The notes beneath the pieces are model-generated. The model was given only the letters and a program-made list of their open reading frames with translations, was not told the DNA's origin and did not search any database. From Nemertoderma westbladi (taxonomy: Eukaryota > Xenacoelomorpha > Nemertodermatida > Nemertodermatidae), in assembly GCA_032718475.1 (NCBI GenBank), contig JAUCBJ010004300.1, positions 1 to 25,147 of the forward strand: a stretch of DNA of 25,147 nt. Reading direction: 5' to 3'. A program made the translations under genes and the position numbers. Every line of letters starts with the position of its first letter. Position 1 is the stretch's first letter. Of the stretch, positions 9,104 through 17,522 are shown piece by piece.

Positions 9104-10507
9104 CTAATTCCGGTTTGAGGCAGGAGACAAATTATAATCTCCTGTCTCGATGCGTGTCTCCTCTAATAACACGATATCTTGGACCGGTCGGTCCAAGGTG
9201 TGTAAACCATTAGTTTTACACTTCTTTGGGTGCGGACACTTGCACCTAATTTTCACAGTGACTGTGCGCACTATATTTTGCACGTCTGGGTGTATGTGCA
9301 AGATGACACCAGTTTCCCAATATTTTCTCTTGACAACGGGTTCGGTTATCAATACATAGTCTCCTCTTTGGAGGCTCCGAACCATTTTGTACCACTTCGA
9401 TCTGGTGGATATGGTGGGAAGATAATATTCCCGCCAATATTCCCAGAATATGTACGCGACAAATTGAGTTATTTTCCAGCTCTTACGACTGTATAGGTCG
9501 GCACTAATTGGTTCTGATGCCGGCACAAGAAATGCTGGACTCTGCATTAGCAAATGATTCGGCGTTAATGCAACACCGTCTGGCAACATAGCTATCGGCC
9601 TCGAGTTTAGTGTATGCTCGATTTCGATGAAAGCTGTGACCAGCTCGTCGTCGGTAAGTTGTTTGTTTACAGGCAATGTCTTAGCAATAGCCTGCTTTAT
9701 GGAGCGAACCAAACGCTCCCAACTTCCTCCTCTCCAAGGACTTTCTGGAGTGTTAAATCTCCATTCTACTCTTTGCGGCAAAAGTGCTGCAGAGATTTCT
9801 TTATTCTGCGCCGCCCTATGAGCCGTGTTCAACTCGCTATTCCCTCTGACAAAGTTTGTACCCTTGTCAGAGTAGAACGCCTTTACTAGTCCTCTCCTGG
9901 CCATAAATCTCTTTAAGGCCAGGAGCAGAGATTTGGTCGACATGTCTGCCATGCGCTCGATATGTATGGCTCTACTAGCCATGCATATCAGTAGCAGGCC
10001 CCATCGTTTGTGGGTCAGCCGTCCACTCTTTGCCTCAATCGGACCAAAGCAGTCCACCCCTGTATTTGTAAAGGGTGCGTCATATGCCTGCACTCTCGCT
10101 CCCCGGAGTTCAGCCATCTCCTGTTCCAATACTCTGGCGTTCACTCTCTTGCAAACCAGACAGGCGTCGTACATAGTACCTACTGCCCTGCTTGGCTGCA
10201 ATAGAATGAATCGCTGTCTCGCTGCCGACAAACAGTGTAACTTTCCCACATGATGCAACCTCTTATGTATATCCCATAGAATCGCTCTTTGCAATTCTAT
10301 TGGGTAACTAGGGATTATCACTGGGAACCTAAACTGTGAGTTTATGTCGACAGTCTGGATTCTAGATCTATGACAAATCAAACCCTTATGGATTAATGGA
10401 CTCCATTTTCTAAGGGGTTTATAGAGAACTGGTCGTTGAGCCGATAATAGATAGAATTCCTTTGGGAAGGCACACATTTGATAATGCTTAAAATGCTTTA
10501 ATTCCAC
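9104..10507 (-). CDS. int: Integrase (DDE) with BEL C-terminal domain
   Basis: A 467-codon open frame, the best preserved module. The N-terminal zinc-binding region has HKRLHHVGKLH and CLVC. The catalytic core has Asp in NTGVDCFGPIE (residue 152), Asp in FYSDKGTNF (residue 214) and Glu in GGSWERLVRS (residue 264), the complete DDE triad with the D-to-E spacing of about 49 residues seen in BEL integrases. Residues ~340-440 (FWEYWREYYLP, RGDYVLI, LDRPVQDIVLLEE) form the C-terminal domain typical of Pao-family integrases. The protein inserts cDNA into the chromosome. The first Met is internal; the natural protein came from a polyprotein. A 7-bp-arm hairpin (9121-9144) lies at the very end. Confidence 0.93.
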   Translation of the reverse strand: MELKHFKHYQMCAFPKEFYLLSAQRPVLYKPLRKWSPLIHKGLICHRSRIQTVDINSQFRFPVIIPSYPIELQRAILWDIHKRLHHVGKLHCLSAARQRFILLQPSRAVGTMYDACLVCKRVNARVLEQEMAELRGARVQAYDAPFTNTGVDCFGPIEAKSGRLTHKRWGLLLICMASRAIHIERMADMSTKSLLLALKRFMARRGLVKAFYSDKGTNFVRGNSELNTAHRAAQNKEISAALLPQRVEWRFNTPESPWRGGSWERLVRSIKQAIAKTLPVNKQLTDDELVTAFIEIEHTLNSRPIAMLPDGVALTPNHLLMQSPAFLVPASEPISADLYSRKSWKITQFVAYIFWEYWREYYLPTISTRSKWYKMVRSLQRGDYVLITEPVVKRKYWETGVILHIHPDVQNIVRTVTVKIRCKCPHPKKCKTNGLHTLDRPVQDIVLLEETRIETGDYNLSPASNRN

Positions 10508-10735
10508 TTGATCAATCTCATCCTCTGTCAGAGGTTTTTCAATTTCTGAATTCGCTCACTATTAACGCTCATTTGTTCTCCTAAATGTTCCGAATGTTTT
10601 ACACAAAGGTACGAAACATATCGGCTTAACCACGCAGTTCTTTTACAAATTGTCAGCCAAGAGGCAGACGAATTTAGTAATTTGTCATAAATACTGCATG
10701 GCTCTAATGCCAGCGACGGTTGTCCGCTAACTAAT

Positions 10736-10780
10736 GGAAGTTTCGAATCCAAACCCGCAGGTTTGGAAACCAAAGGCTCC
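10736..10780. repeat. Dispersed palindrome copy 4 with extended arms
   Basis: Core CCAAACCCGCAGGTTTGG at 10749-10766. GTTTC (10740-10744) and GAAAC (10766-10770) pair, with GGA and TCC at the outer edges. Read in the Pol linker as SKPAGLDSK. Confidence 0.87.
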
Positions 10781-10912
10781 ATTGTGTCGGTCGTTTTCTG
10801 TCCGTCACTTACCAACTGTGACCCTGATGTAGTCTGTAGGGGTGGTTTTATGTCATAACTTACCCTTCCTGACATAGTAGTCACGTAAGTCTGTAGGTCT
10901 GACAGGTCTCTG

Positions 10913-10970
10913 GGCCGCTCCAATGACTCTTCAGGCCGCTCCAATGACTCTTCAGGCCGCTCCAATGACT
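10913..10970 (-). repeat. 21-bp in-frame tandem repeat, nearly three copies
   Basis: The unit GGCCGCTCCAATGACTCTTCA (plus strand) begins at 10913, 10934 and 10955, the last copy incomplete. It encodes repeats of SLERPEE. Near-identity between units suggests a recent slippage expansion. Confidence 0.9.
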
Positions 10971-11055
10971 TGAGTTTGGCTTTCGACTTTGACTTGGAGA
11001 CTTTCTCCACTTTGACTTCTGCATCTTCAGGCATCGGATTGGTCACTGTCTTCAG

Positions 11056-13470
11056 TCACTCTGGCCAATGTTCCTGTGTCCTCGTTACAAAATCAGGTCC
11101 ATGCAACCAAAACTCCTGGGACTCTTCCTGACAGAATTCCGCCAGCATAGCACCTCTCGAAGTTATGTCGGCCGGGTTCAACACTCCCAGAAAATGTCTC
11201 CATTGTTCCTTCGTCGAAAAGTCGACGATCTGAGTGCGTCTGTTGGCCACAAATGTATTTAGTGCAATATTGTCGGCTGCAATGTATACTAACACTAAGG
11301 ATGCGTCCGTCCAATAGAATAAGGTCAATGTCGAGTCTAACTCCTCTATTATCTGCTTACTTACCTCGACTGAGACTACTGCCGCCTGTAACTTTGCACG
11401 AGGGACAGTCATGTATTTGACCAGCATTGTCTTTGATCTAGAAGTCACAAAGGCCGTCTCAAACTTGTCCTGACTTACCTCTCGGCGAAGGTAGGCTACC
11501 ATACCAAAGCCGGTGTCACTTGCATCACTAAATAAATGCAGTTCTAAATCAGCTGGAAATACCAGCTGGTTCGGAAAGTAGGAGCGGGGTACATCTATGT
11601 TTTTCAATAGATGCAACTTGGCTTCCCACTCTGTCCACTGCTTTGCATGTATAGGAGACATTGGTTCATCCCACTCTAAGTCGGACAACCAAATTTTCCT
11701 CATACACACTCGTGCCTGTAATATTACCAGACTGATAAAGTTCATCGGGTCAAATAGTCTACTCAATGTCGAAAAGCAGATTCTCTTCGTCAAAACCTTG
11801 TCTGGACTACTGGGCTCAAACCTAACTCTTACCTGGAACTTATCCGTGTTCGGATTCCAAGCGAGTCCCAGTACTCGCGCCATGGGGATGGGTTCTACAC
11901 CCAACTCAATGTCTCTGCTCCCGCGATCTTTCACCGAGAACGACTCTAATAGGGCCTCCGAGTTAGTAGTGAACTTGGTCAGAGGAAATCCCCCTGTAGC
12001 CAAGCACTCCTGTAGGCCGTGAGCCACTTCTATGGCTTGTTCCGCTGTGTCCTTGGACACCAATCTGTCGTCCATATAGAAGTTTCTCAAGATGGACTCG
12101 ATAACTTCTACTGCATACTTACCAATCTGGGCCGTTGCCATTTTCTTTAGAACAAACAGCGTGCCATTTGGACTATCGCGGGCACCAAATATCCTGACAT
12201 ACATTTGGTATGTAACCACTGGGCCGGATAGGTCTTCATTCTCAAACCAGAGAAATCGAAGACTATCCTGGTCTGCCTTACAGGCTCTTACCTGGTGGAA
12301 CATCGCCTCGATGTCACAAGTAAACGCGAATCGCCGCTGTCTAAAGCGCAACAGTATTCCTAACAAATAATTATTCAGGTTGGGACTGTCCATCAACTCT
12401 GAATTCAGGGACATGCCTCTATAGACTGCCGTGCAGTCGTTGACTACTCGGACTTTGTTTGGTTTGTCAGGGTGAGTCACATAGTGGTGTGGGAGGTAAT
12501 AAGTCTGGTCCATCACTAAGTCCGGGTCCTCTACCTTCCCAGCAAATCCCTTGGCGAAATAGTTGTTGATCTGGGCGCAATACTTCTCCCTAATGTCCGG
12601 ATTCCTTAACAACCGAGCCCTTACTCCGTTTAATCTTTTCAAGGCTAAGTTGTAGTTGTTCTCCAACTTAGGTGGTTGTCGACGCCACAACATTCCAACT
12701 TCAAAATGTCCAGTCGGTAGTAGACGTATGGTATCTTCCATCATCTCCAGCGACCGTTTCTCATCAGTAGACATGGCTAGGTCATATCCACCGGGTTCCA
12801 TTGCGTCCCTATCCAGCCATTCGACGGTTCTGGCTCCTGTCTCGAGGTCCTGGCGTATCAATTCCTTCTGTAGCTCCTCCTCACTGTATTGGAAAATGTC
12901 TAGGTCTCGATATTTAGCCACTTGACCCTCCACTATATCTGTATAAGTCAAAACGTTACTCAGATAAGTAGCGTGGGCCGCTGAACCAGACCCACGGGTC
13001 TGATAACAGTAGTCCTCGGGTTCACTATCTGTCCGGTCGTTGTGGAGTGGTTCCGACAACCTAACATTATCGGGAATCAACTCCTCGTCCGACTCGCTAA
13101 AGTCACTATAGTGGTCAATACAGGTTCTCCTAAACTCGTCTATGTCTGGTGGTTCTACTGACGGTGGTTGAGTTATAGGCTGTAATTCGTCGTATCTGTC
13201 TATTGGCTTGTCGCCACCTGTAAACTCATAAGACATGGGTACTCGTGTATACCAACCTAGTATAGTCCTATGGGCATGTGGTCCGTTGACATGCGGCTCA
13301 GCTGGTCTCGTTTCCCATATTTGGTGTGCGATCAGCTGTTCTGCACCAATTAACATAGATACATTCCTATAACCTACCTGGTGTTTCGGTACTCTGAGCT
13401 TGTCAAAATACTCCTGTGCTATGGGACTCATCGGCGGCACCTTACCTAACTGCCTGCCGAACCCTTTCAT
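11056..13470 (-). CDS. pol: Pol: reverse transcriptase and RNase H
   Basis: An 804-codon open frame. Residues ~38-75 carry VSMLIGAEQL and PHAHRTILGW, the conserved end of the BEL protease region. Residues ~280-560 are reverse transcriptase: a catalytic Asp in FTCDIEAMF (residue 386) and the YMDD box (residues 465-468; 12078-12067). Residues ~640-780 are RNase H: SDASDTGFG (Asp 649) and YWTDAS (Asp 722). The usual catalytic Glu of the R-x-E-L motif appears to be Lys (residue 693, VPRAKLQAA). RT copies the RNA into cDNA and RNase H removes the template. The TGA at 11056 is followed in the same frame by the linker, so it looks like a disabling mutation rather than a natural end. A palindrome copy lies in the variable segment before RT (QTRGSGS). 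The ATG is only the first in this frame; the natural start was upstream in Gag-Pol. Confidence 0.9.
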   Translation of the reverse strand: MKGFGRQLGKVPPMSPIAQEYFDKLRVPKHQVGYRNVSMLIGAEQLIAHQIWETRPAEPHVNGPHAHRTILGWYTRVPMSYEFTGGDKPIDRYDELQPITQPPSVEPPDIDEFRRTCIDHYSDFSESDEELIPDNVRLSEPLHNDRTDSEPEDYCYQTRGSGSAAHATYLSNVLTYTDIVEGQVAKYRDLDIFQYSEEELQKELIRQDLETGARTVEWLDRDAMEPGGYDLAMSTDEKRSLEMMEDTIRLLPTGHFEVGMLWRRQPPKLENNYNLALKRLNGVRARLLRNPDIREKYCAQINNYFAKGFAGKVEDPDLVMDQTYYLPHHYVTHPDKPNKVRVVNDCTAVYRGMSLNSELMDSPNLNNYLLGILLRFRQRRFAFTCDIEAMFHQVRACKADQDSLRFLWFENEDLSGPVVTYQMYVRIFGARDSPNGTLFVLKKMATAQIGKYAVEVIESILRNFYMDDRLVSKDTAEQAIEVAHGLQECLATGGFPLTKFTTNSEALLESFSVKDRGSRDIELGVEPIPMARVLGLAWNPNTDKFQVRVRFEPSSPDKVLTKRICFSTLSRLFDPMNFISLVILQARVCMRKIWLSDLEWDEPMSPIHAKQWTEWEAKLHLLKNIDVPRSYFPNQLVFPADLELHLFSDASDTGFGMVAYLRREVSQDKFETAFVTSRSKTMLVKYMTVPRAKLQAAVVSVEVSKQIIEELDSTLTLFYWTDASLVLVYIAADNIALNTFVANRRTQIVDFSTKEQWRHFLGVLNPADITSRGAMLAEFCQEESQEFWLHGPDFVTRTQEHWPE
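12987..13002. repeat. Dispersed palindrome copy 5, compensatory variant
   Basis: CAGACCCACGGGTCTG has perfect 7-bp arms. Relative to the consensus, A-to-G in the left arm is matched by T-to-C in the right arm. It lies in the variable segment before RT, read as QTRGSGS. Confidence 0.7.
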
Positions 13471-13493
13471 AGCTAGACTCTTAAATCACAAGC

Positions 13494-13890
13494 TTAAAGC
13501 AGCGCTCTCCGTTCTTGTCGAGTGTGCTGGTCTCTCGGGAGTAGGGAGTCTAGTTCTACCGAAATTCTGTGTCCCTTGAGGTCCCCTACCCCGTGCATGG
13601 ACTTTAACTCTATTTGGATATCCTCAGCGTCCTGGAAGCTGGAAACGGCTCTCGCCACTTCCTCGTCGATATAAGATAATGTGGACGCAGTGTCCAACAT
13701 CACATATATTCTCTTTGATCACTTATCTCCAGTAAGTTTCACCGGAATCACGCTGAATATTTCCGACGAGGCCGATGATAAATACGTCCGCGCGCTGGTC
13801 CATGAACTATCCGCGGTGAAACCTTGGCAGGTCACTTCTCTCACGCTCGCCTCGCCATCCTCGTCCGACGAACCTGGTTGATAACCATCG
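13494..13890 (-). pseudogene. pro: Retropepsin-like aspartic protease
   Basis: The sense strand encodes MLDTASTLSYIDEEVARA at about 13700-13650. This is the catalytic Asp-Thr-Ala-Ser motif plus following strand of a BEL/Pao aspartic protease (Asp codon at 13694-13692). In the same frame upstream, FSVIPVKLTGDK matches the strand that precedes the active site in this family, and a single TGA at 13721-13719 interrupts the two. Proteases of this class cleave Gag-Pol in the particle. The frame ends at 13494, while downstream Pol is in another frame starting by 13470, so a second frameshift separates PR from RT. The 5' limit is approximate because the Gag-to-PR frame change lies somewhere around 13920-14000. 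Confidence 0.8.
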
Positions 13891-13918
13891 TCCTGAATGC
13901 CGTTGTACGTATTTCTTG

Positions 13919-14186
13919 TTATCGATACGGGATCTCTGCTCCCCTTCCTTTGAGGATTTCTCTGTAAGTAACGGTCCGTTGGGGTATGGAAATCCGCATG
14001 TAGCAACTTGTGATATAATCTGCCGCATTCCTGCATCCGTCCTTGCTGTTCGGGCACTGCCGCCGTACATGACCTGGCGCAAGACATGCCCATCAGGTGT
14101 CCAACGTCCGCACTTGAACTCTTCTCTGTTCCGAAGTTAATTCTTTGAACCGTCTGCAACTGTCTAACTTATGTTTATCAGATCTT
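13919..14186 (-). pseudogene. gag: Gag C-terminal CCHC zinc knuckles (nucleocapsid-like)
   Basis: Continuing the main Gag frame past the TAG, I see CQLC just before the stop and HKLDSC after it, then RRFKELTSEQRR and a second knuckle CLAPGH with C four residues later. This is the paired knuckle arrangement of BEL Gag, where the motifs bind genomic RNA. Two defects are visible. Eighteen extra bases (14183-14200) containing the TAG separate the second Cys from the expected SDKH. A TGA lies about 110 bases farther on, where the first Cys of knuckle two is expected. The frame ends at TAA 13921-13919, and a frameshift is needed to enter protease. Confidence 0.75.
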
Positions 14187-14188
14187 AC

Positions 14189-16429
14189 CTACTTTAGTAA
14201 GCACAATTGGCAACCTACAAATCCATCCGGCAACTCCTGTTGCCTTAACTTAGGTCTATCTGACCGCTCACCTGACCATACTCGCGAGTCTGATCTAAAG
14301 GCAGGGGTACTCGAATTATATCTGTCTACTGAGTTAAAAGTCACAGTGGTTCTGTCATCGTCAAAACTTACCATTGACTTACCGGTAACAGGTTTAGACT
14401 CCCTCATATTCTCCTCTGAGAAGTTTGATTTCATCTCTGCTACTGCGTCTGTGGCTATCATGTCATGGATGTGTTGAAGTGTCAATACTTTACCTTGACC
14501 CTCTAACTTATTCTCTAATTTGCGCCATTTCTGTCGGTAACGCATGTTTAAACGTCTTATTATGCTCTTCAAAACTTCGGCGTGATCACCATGATGAGGT
14601 AGATTCACTGTCCTCAAGATGTCTAATGCGTTCGAAATAGCGTTCGCTAAGTTCAACAGCTCTAACGGAGTTGTAATCCTTCCGCCCTTACCCAAGTCTT
14701 CCACTATTGACTGTGCCATCTTGGTTTTATTCCCGAAGATGTCGCTAAGCATCTTCATTGCCAACTCAAATGCTCTTTCATTGCCGACGAAGTTGTCAGC
14801 AATGGCTCTAGGTTCTCGATGGAGCATCTGAAGCAGATAGTTGAACTTCTCGTTGGGAGTAAAGGTGCTGTTGGTCAGCTGTTCGTCGACATAGGTTTTG
14901 AATGTCCTCCAATGTTTATGGTTACCCATAAACTTCTGGGGTTGTTGCGTCGGCAGTCCTTGCCTAGCGGAAAACTTACCTATGTCTCTAAGGGTTGCGT
15001 CGTTCCGGGTTAACAAATGGTTTAGTTCTGCAGGGTTATTAAGTCTGGTCCTTTCCCGGTGGTTCAAACTTACCTGCTCCGCATCGGTCCTTCTTTCCTT
15101 ATAGTTTCGGTTCTGACGTCTCATGTCTTCCTCTTCATCGCTTGAGTCTGTGTCAGTCCTTAACACTCGCGTTGGTTTGCATGCCGAGGCCCAGACCCAG
15201 GCTTCTTGTATAAATCTTTCTGCCGAATTCTCGAAGTTGGGATTATGAATCGTAGGGACAGGCGCTCTTACCTGAGGTCTATGTGGTATAGTTGCCTCTG
15301 ATATGCATACTTGTTGACTAGGTTGGACTTTATCTAACTCAGGCCTGCTAGGATTAGAATTACTTCTTACCTGGGCTGCTTCCTTTAACTGTAGGTTACT
15401 AAGCATGTCCGTTATAGGTTGGATGTGCGGCGATATAGCTTGCGCTAAACTAGCACTTAACTCATCCCTCGTAATAAATTCCTGGCTAGGGTTCTGTTGT
15501 ATAGTCGGCTCTATCTGAGTAATCCACTGTCTCTCATATGATCCCTCTCCTGGTTTAACCCGGAAGTTCTCCATCGAACTGGGTCGGCGCTCTGTCCGCG
15601 TATTCCAAACCCGCGGGTTCGGTTCGCGCAATACTCGGCCTGTCGGAGTTTCTCCTCTAAACTCTTCGTTCGCTCGTTCAGTATGTAGTAGTGCGGTGTC
15701 CTGATGACGTGGATCCTGCGCGATGGGTGAAGCACTAATACCAACTGGCGTGCGATATTTAGAGAACGGTTTAGCGATCCGAGTACTCGTAATAGCTGGA
15801 CCGGGTATAGGAATTCTGGTCGTCGTCGACTCGCGTATAGTCGGAGTTCTCGCTTCCTGTTCGGCTTTCTGCAGTGCGAACAGTTCTCGCAACTCGGTAC
15901 CTACACTCGTCCCACATTCTTTGATTATTCGCATCCCCTTCTCGGCGATTTCATTCGCCTTCCTAGTCCGTTCTTCGCTCTCTAAATTTAATCTCGCAAT
16001 TTCCAACTGCGCCAGTTTACGTTCTTCTTCTTCCCTCACTCGTCTCGCTGCGCTCTCTTCTTCCACACGCGCCTTCTCTTCATACAACGCCCGTCGCTCC
16101 TTCTCAATCTCGAGTTTGCGTTCCTTCTGTTCGCGTTCAAGTTGGAGTTCACGTTCCTTGCGCTCGCGTTCCGCTTGCTCATGCTTACTTATTTCCTCCA
16201 ACTCTCGCAACTTTGCGTCTAACTTCCGTGTGTGCTCCCGTTCTCACTCAGCTTCCTTCCGTGCTTCCGATGCACGCAAAACTTCCGCCTGTTGTTCATC
16301 CAGTCGGCATCTTCTCTCCTCCGCCGAGTTGTGAGAAACAAGGGATCTAGCACATATAACTTTCCCTCGCGCGTGACTAACCTGGGAATCGCCACTATCT
16401 CTAGATGCATCGTCGGGTGGAGTCAACAT
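14189..16429 (-). pseudogene. gag: Gag: coiled coil plus BEL-type capsid region, one internal stop
   Basis: The frame runs from 16429 with one TGA at 16246-16244, then stays open for 673 codons from 16210 to a TAG at 14191-14189. The first ~110 residues after 16210 are an extreme Glu/Arg/Lys coiled coil (repeated ERKERELQ-type heptads). A Pro/Ser/Thr-rich middle follows. From about residue 416 to 593 lies the BEL capsid-like region: an LPxxxPxKFxG entry, HWRTFKTYVDEQL, then Leu-rich helices. This resembles the retrotransposon Gag domain found upstream of Pao-type proteases. Gag would form the particle that packages the RNA. The region continues in the same frame into zinc knuckles beyond the TAG. 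It carries one copy of the dispersed palindrome, read in frame as NPRVW. Confidence 0.82.
15597..15628. repeat. Dispersed palindrome copy 6
   Basis: Core CCAAACCCGCGGGTTCGG at 15605-15622, one mismatch in the stem. CGCG at 15597-15600 and 15625-15628 can extend it. It lies in the disordered middle of Gag, read as NPRVW. Confidence 0.85.
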
Positions 16430-16716
16430 CCGGCACTCGCTTCTGCTACACTACCCTCCCTATCACTCACCTCTGGCCGGGCTGCTATACAATCCTTCCT
16501 TACATTAGTGGTAGGGGATCCTAATACTATTACTTGAGGTCCTTGTTCTTCCTCACTAGTTACTGTCTCGTCCTCCTGTTCACTTACGTCAGCGTCGCTC
16601 GCTGCGTCGTCATAGTCGGCATTGTCGTTAACAGTAATATTAACGCTATCGTCAGTCGGCGGTCCAGCCGCCGTCTCATAGCTGTCCTCTAGTGCCTCCT
16701 TCTCTGAGACACTCAT
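16423..16716 (-). pseudogene. gag: Gag N-terminal segment (acidic)
   Basis: This 97-codon frame begins with ATG at 16716 (MSVSEKEALEDS) and is rich in Asp, Glu, Ser and Thr, as in a disordered acidic leader. It stops at 16423, but a frame two bases away (from 16429) continues directly with similarly hydrophilic sequence and then the coiled coil of the main Gag frame. I read this as one ancestral Gag broken by a frameshift near 16425. The ATG is the first plausible start downstream of the leader. An independent small ORF is possible but less likely. Confidence 0.6.
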
Positions 16717-17107
16717 AGTCTAAATAATATTTTGTCTTCCGGCTAAAATCTCACAAAATTCGAGATATATATATAATTTAATCGAAAATACGATTAAATT
16801 ATTTGTCAAATAATTGGTTGGTCCCAAAATGTCAAATAAATTCGCAATACAATATTGTGAATTTAATAGGATATGCTTATAGCAAATACCAGTACAATAT
16901 TTAAACAAAAATATTATTCTATAGCTATTATATAGCATTTAAATACCGGTATGACACAAAATAATTTCTGAATCTAATTCAAAATATTCAAAAATGAACT
17001 TGCCACCCAAATATTTCTAATTTTACATATATAGCTCTAATCAACACAATTTTAATTTCAAATATTATATGTATCCACTAGCGCGTGGCTACACCTTCGG
17101 GTTGCGA

Positions 17108-17129
17108 CTCTCTCTCTCTCTCTCTCTCT
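17108..17129. repeat. (CT)11 microsatellite in the leader
   Basis: Uninterrupted CT dinucleotide run, purine (AG) on the sense strand of the retrotransposon. No clear role. Confidence 0.95.
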
Positions 17130-17522
17130 AACTTGAGCGATTCAAAAAAACCATGGCCGGCTAAACCTAACTATCCTAACTAATAAATTGAGTTCAGCTT
17201 CGCAGTTAAACAACCGGTAATTTTTTACTGCTTCCACAAACACAATGGTGCCAACAGAACAACTAACCTTGTTTGCTGTGAGATTCCACGTCCGCGTCCA
17301 AAGTTTCAGGCTCTTCGCTGATTGCAAACCGAACCCGCAGACCCACACGAACCCCAAACGCAGTAGCTCCATCTTGCCATGTATCTTCAGATGGTATAAA
17401 ACAACTAAGCGGTTATCTAACATACTGGTACAAAACTCTAGATTTTATTATAAAATAATTTTGACCAAAACTGAATTTTCACAAACCTAGCTAAAATTTT
17501 CAAAAACTTACTAATTACAGCT

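Larger units (their letters stand above)
10528..11055 (-). pseudogene. pol: Pol linker between RNase H and integrase
   Basis: Same frame as RT/RNase H, entered after the TGA at 11056-11058. It starts Lys/Ser-rich, followed by a 7-residue tandem repeat (SLERPEE) and a variable stretch with a palindrome copy read as SKPAGLDSK. It ends with a segment typical of BEL elements just before integrase (YDKLLNSSASWLTICKRTAW). A stop at 10528 and a shift into the integrase frame follow. The overlapping frame upstream of 10507 reads PLTEDEIDQVELKHF, the usual lead-in to the integrase zinc-binding region. Confidence 0.75.

Noticed and set aside
9178-9197. Perfect hairpin CTTGGACC-GGTC-GGTCCAAG in the integrase C-terminus
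   Set aside because: It encodes the conserved LDRPVQ segment of BEL integrases and does not share the core of the dispersed palindromes, so it is probably coincidental.
5224-16246. Reassigned TGA genetic code
   Set aside because: TGA stops coexist with frameshifts and a TAG, and one falls where a Cys is expected; ordinary decay is simpler.
15723-16334. 203-codon plus-strand frame rich in Ser/Arg/Leu
   Set aside because: It is the antisense of the highly biased Gag coiled coil.
17142-17423. 93-codon minus-strand frame in the leader with a hydrophobic start
   Set aside because: No known family and no supporting context. It could be a leader peptide, but the evidence is too weak.
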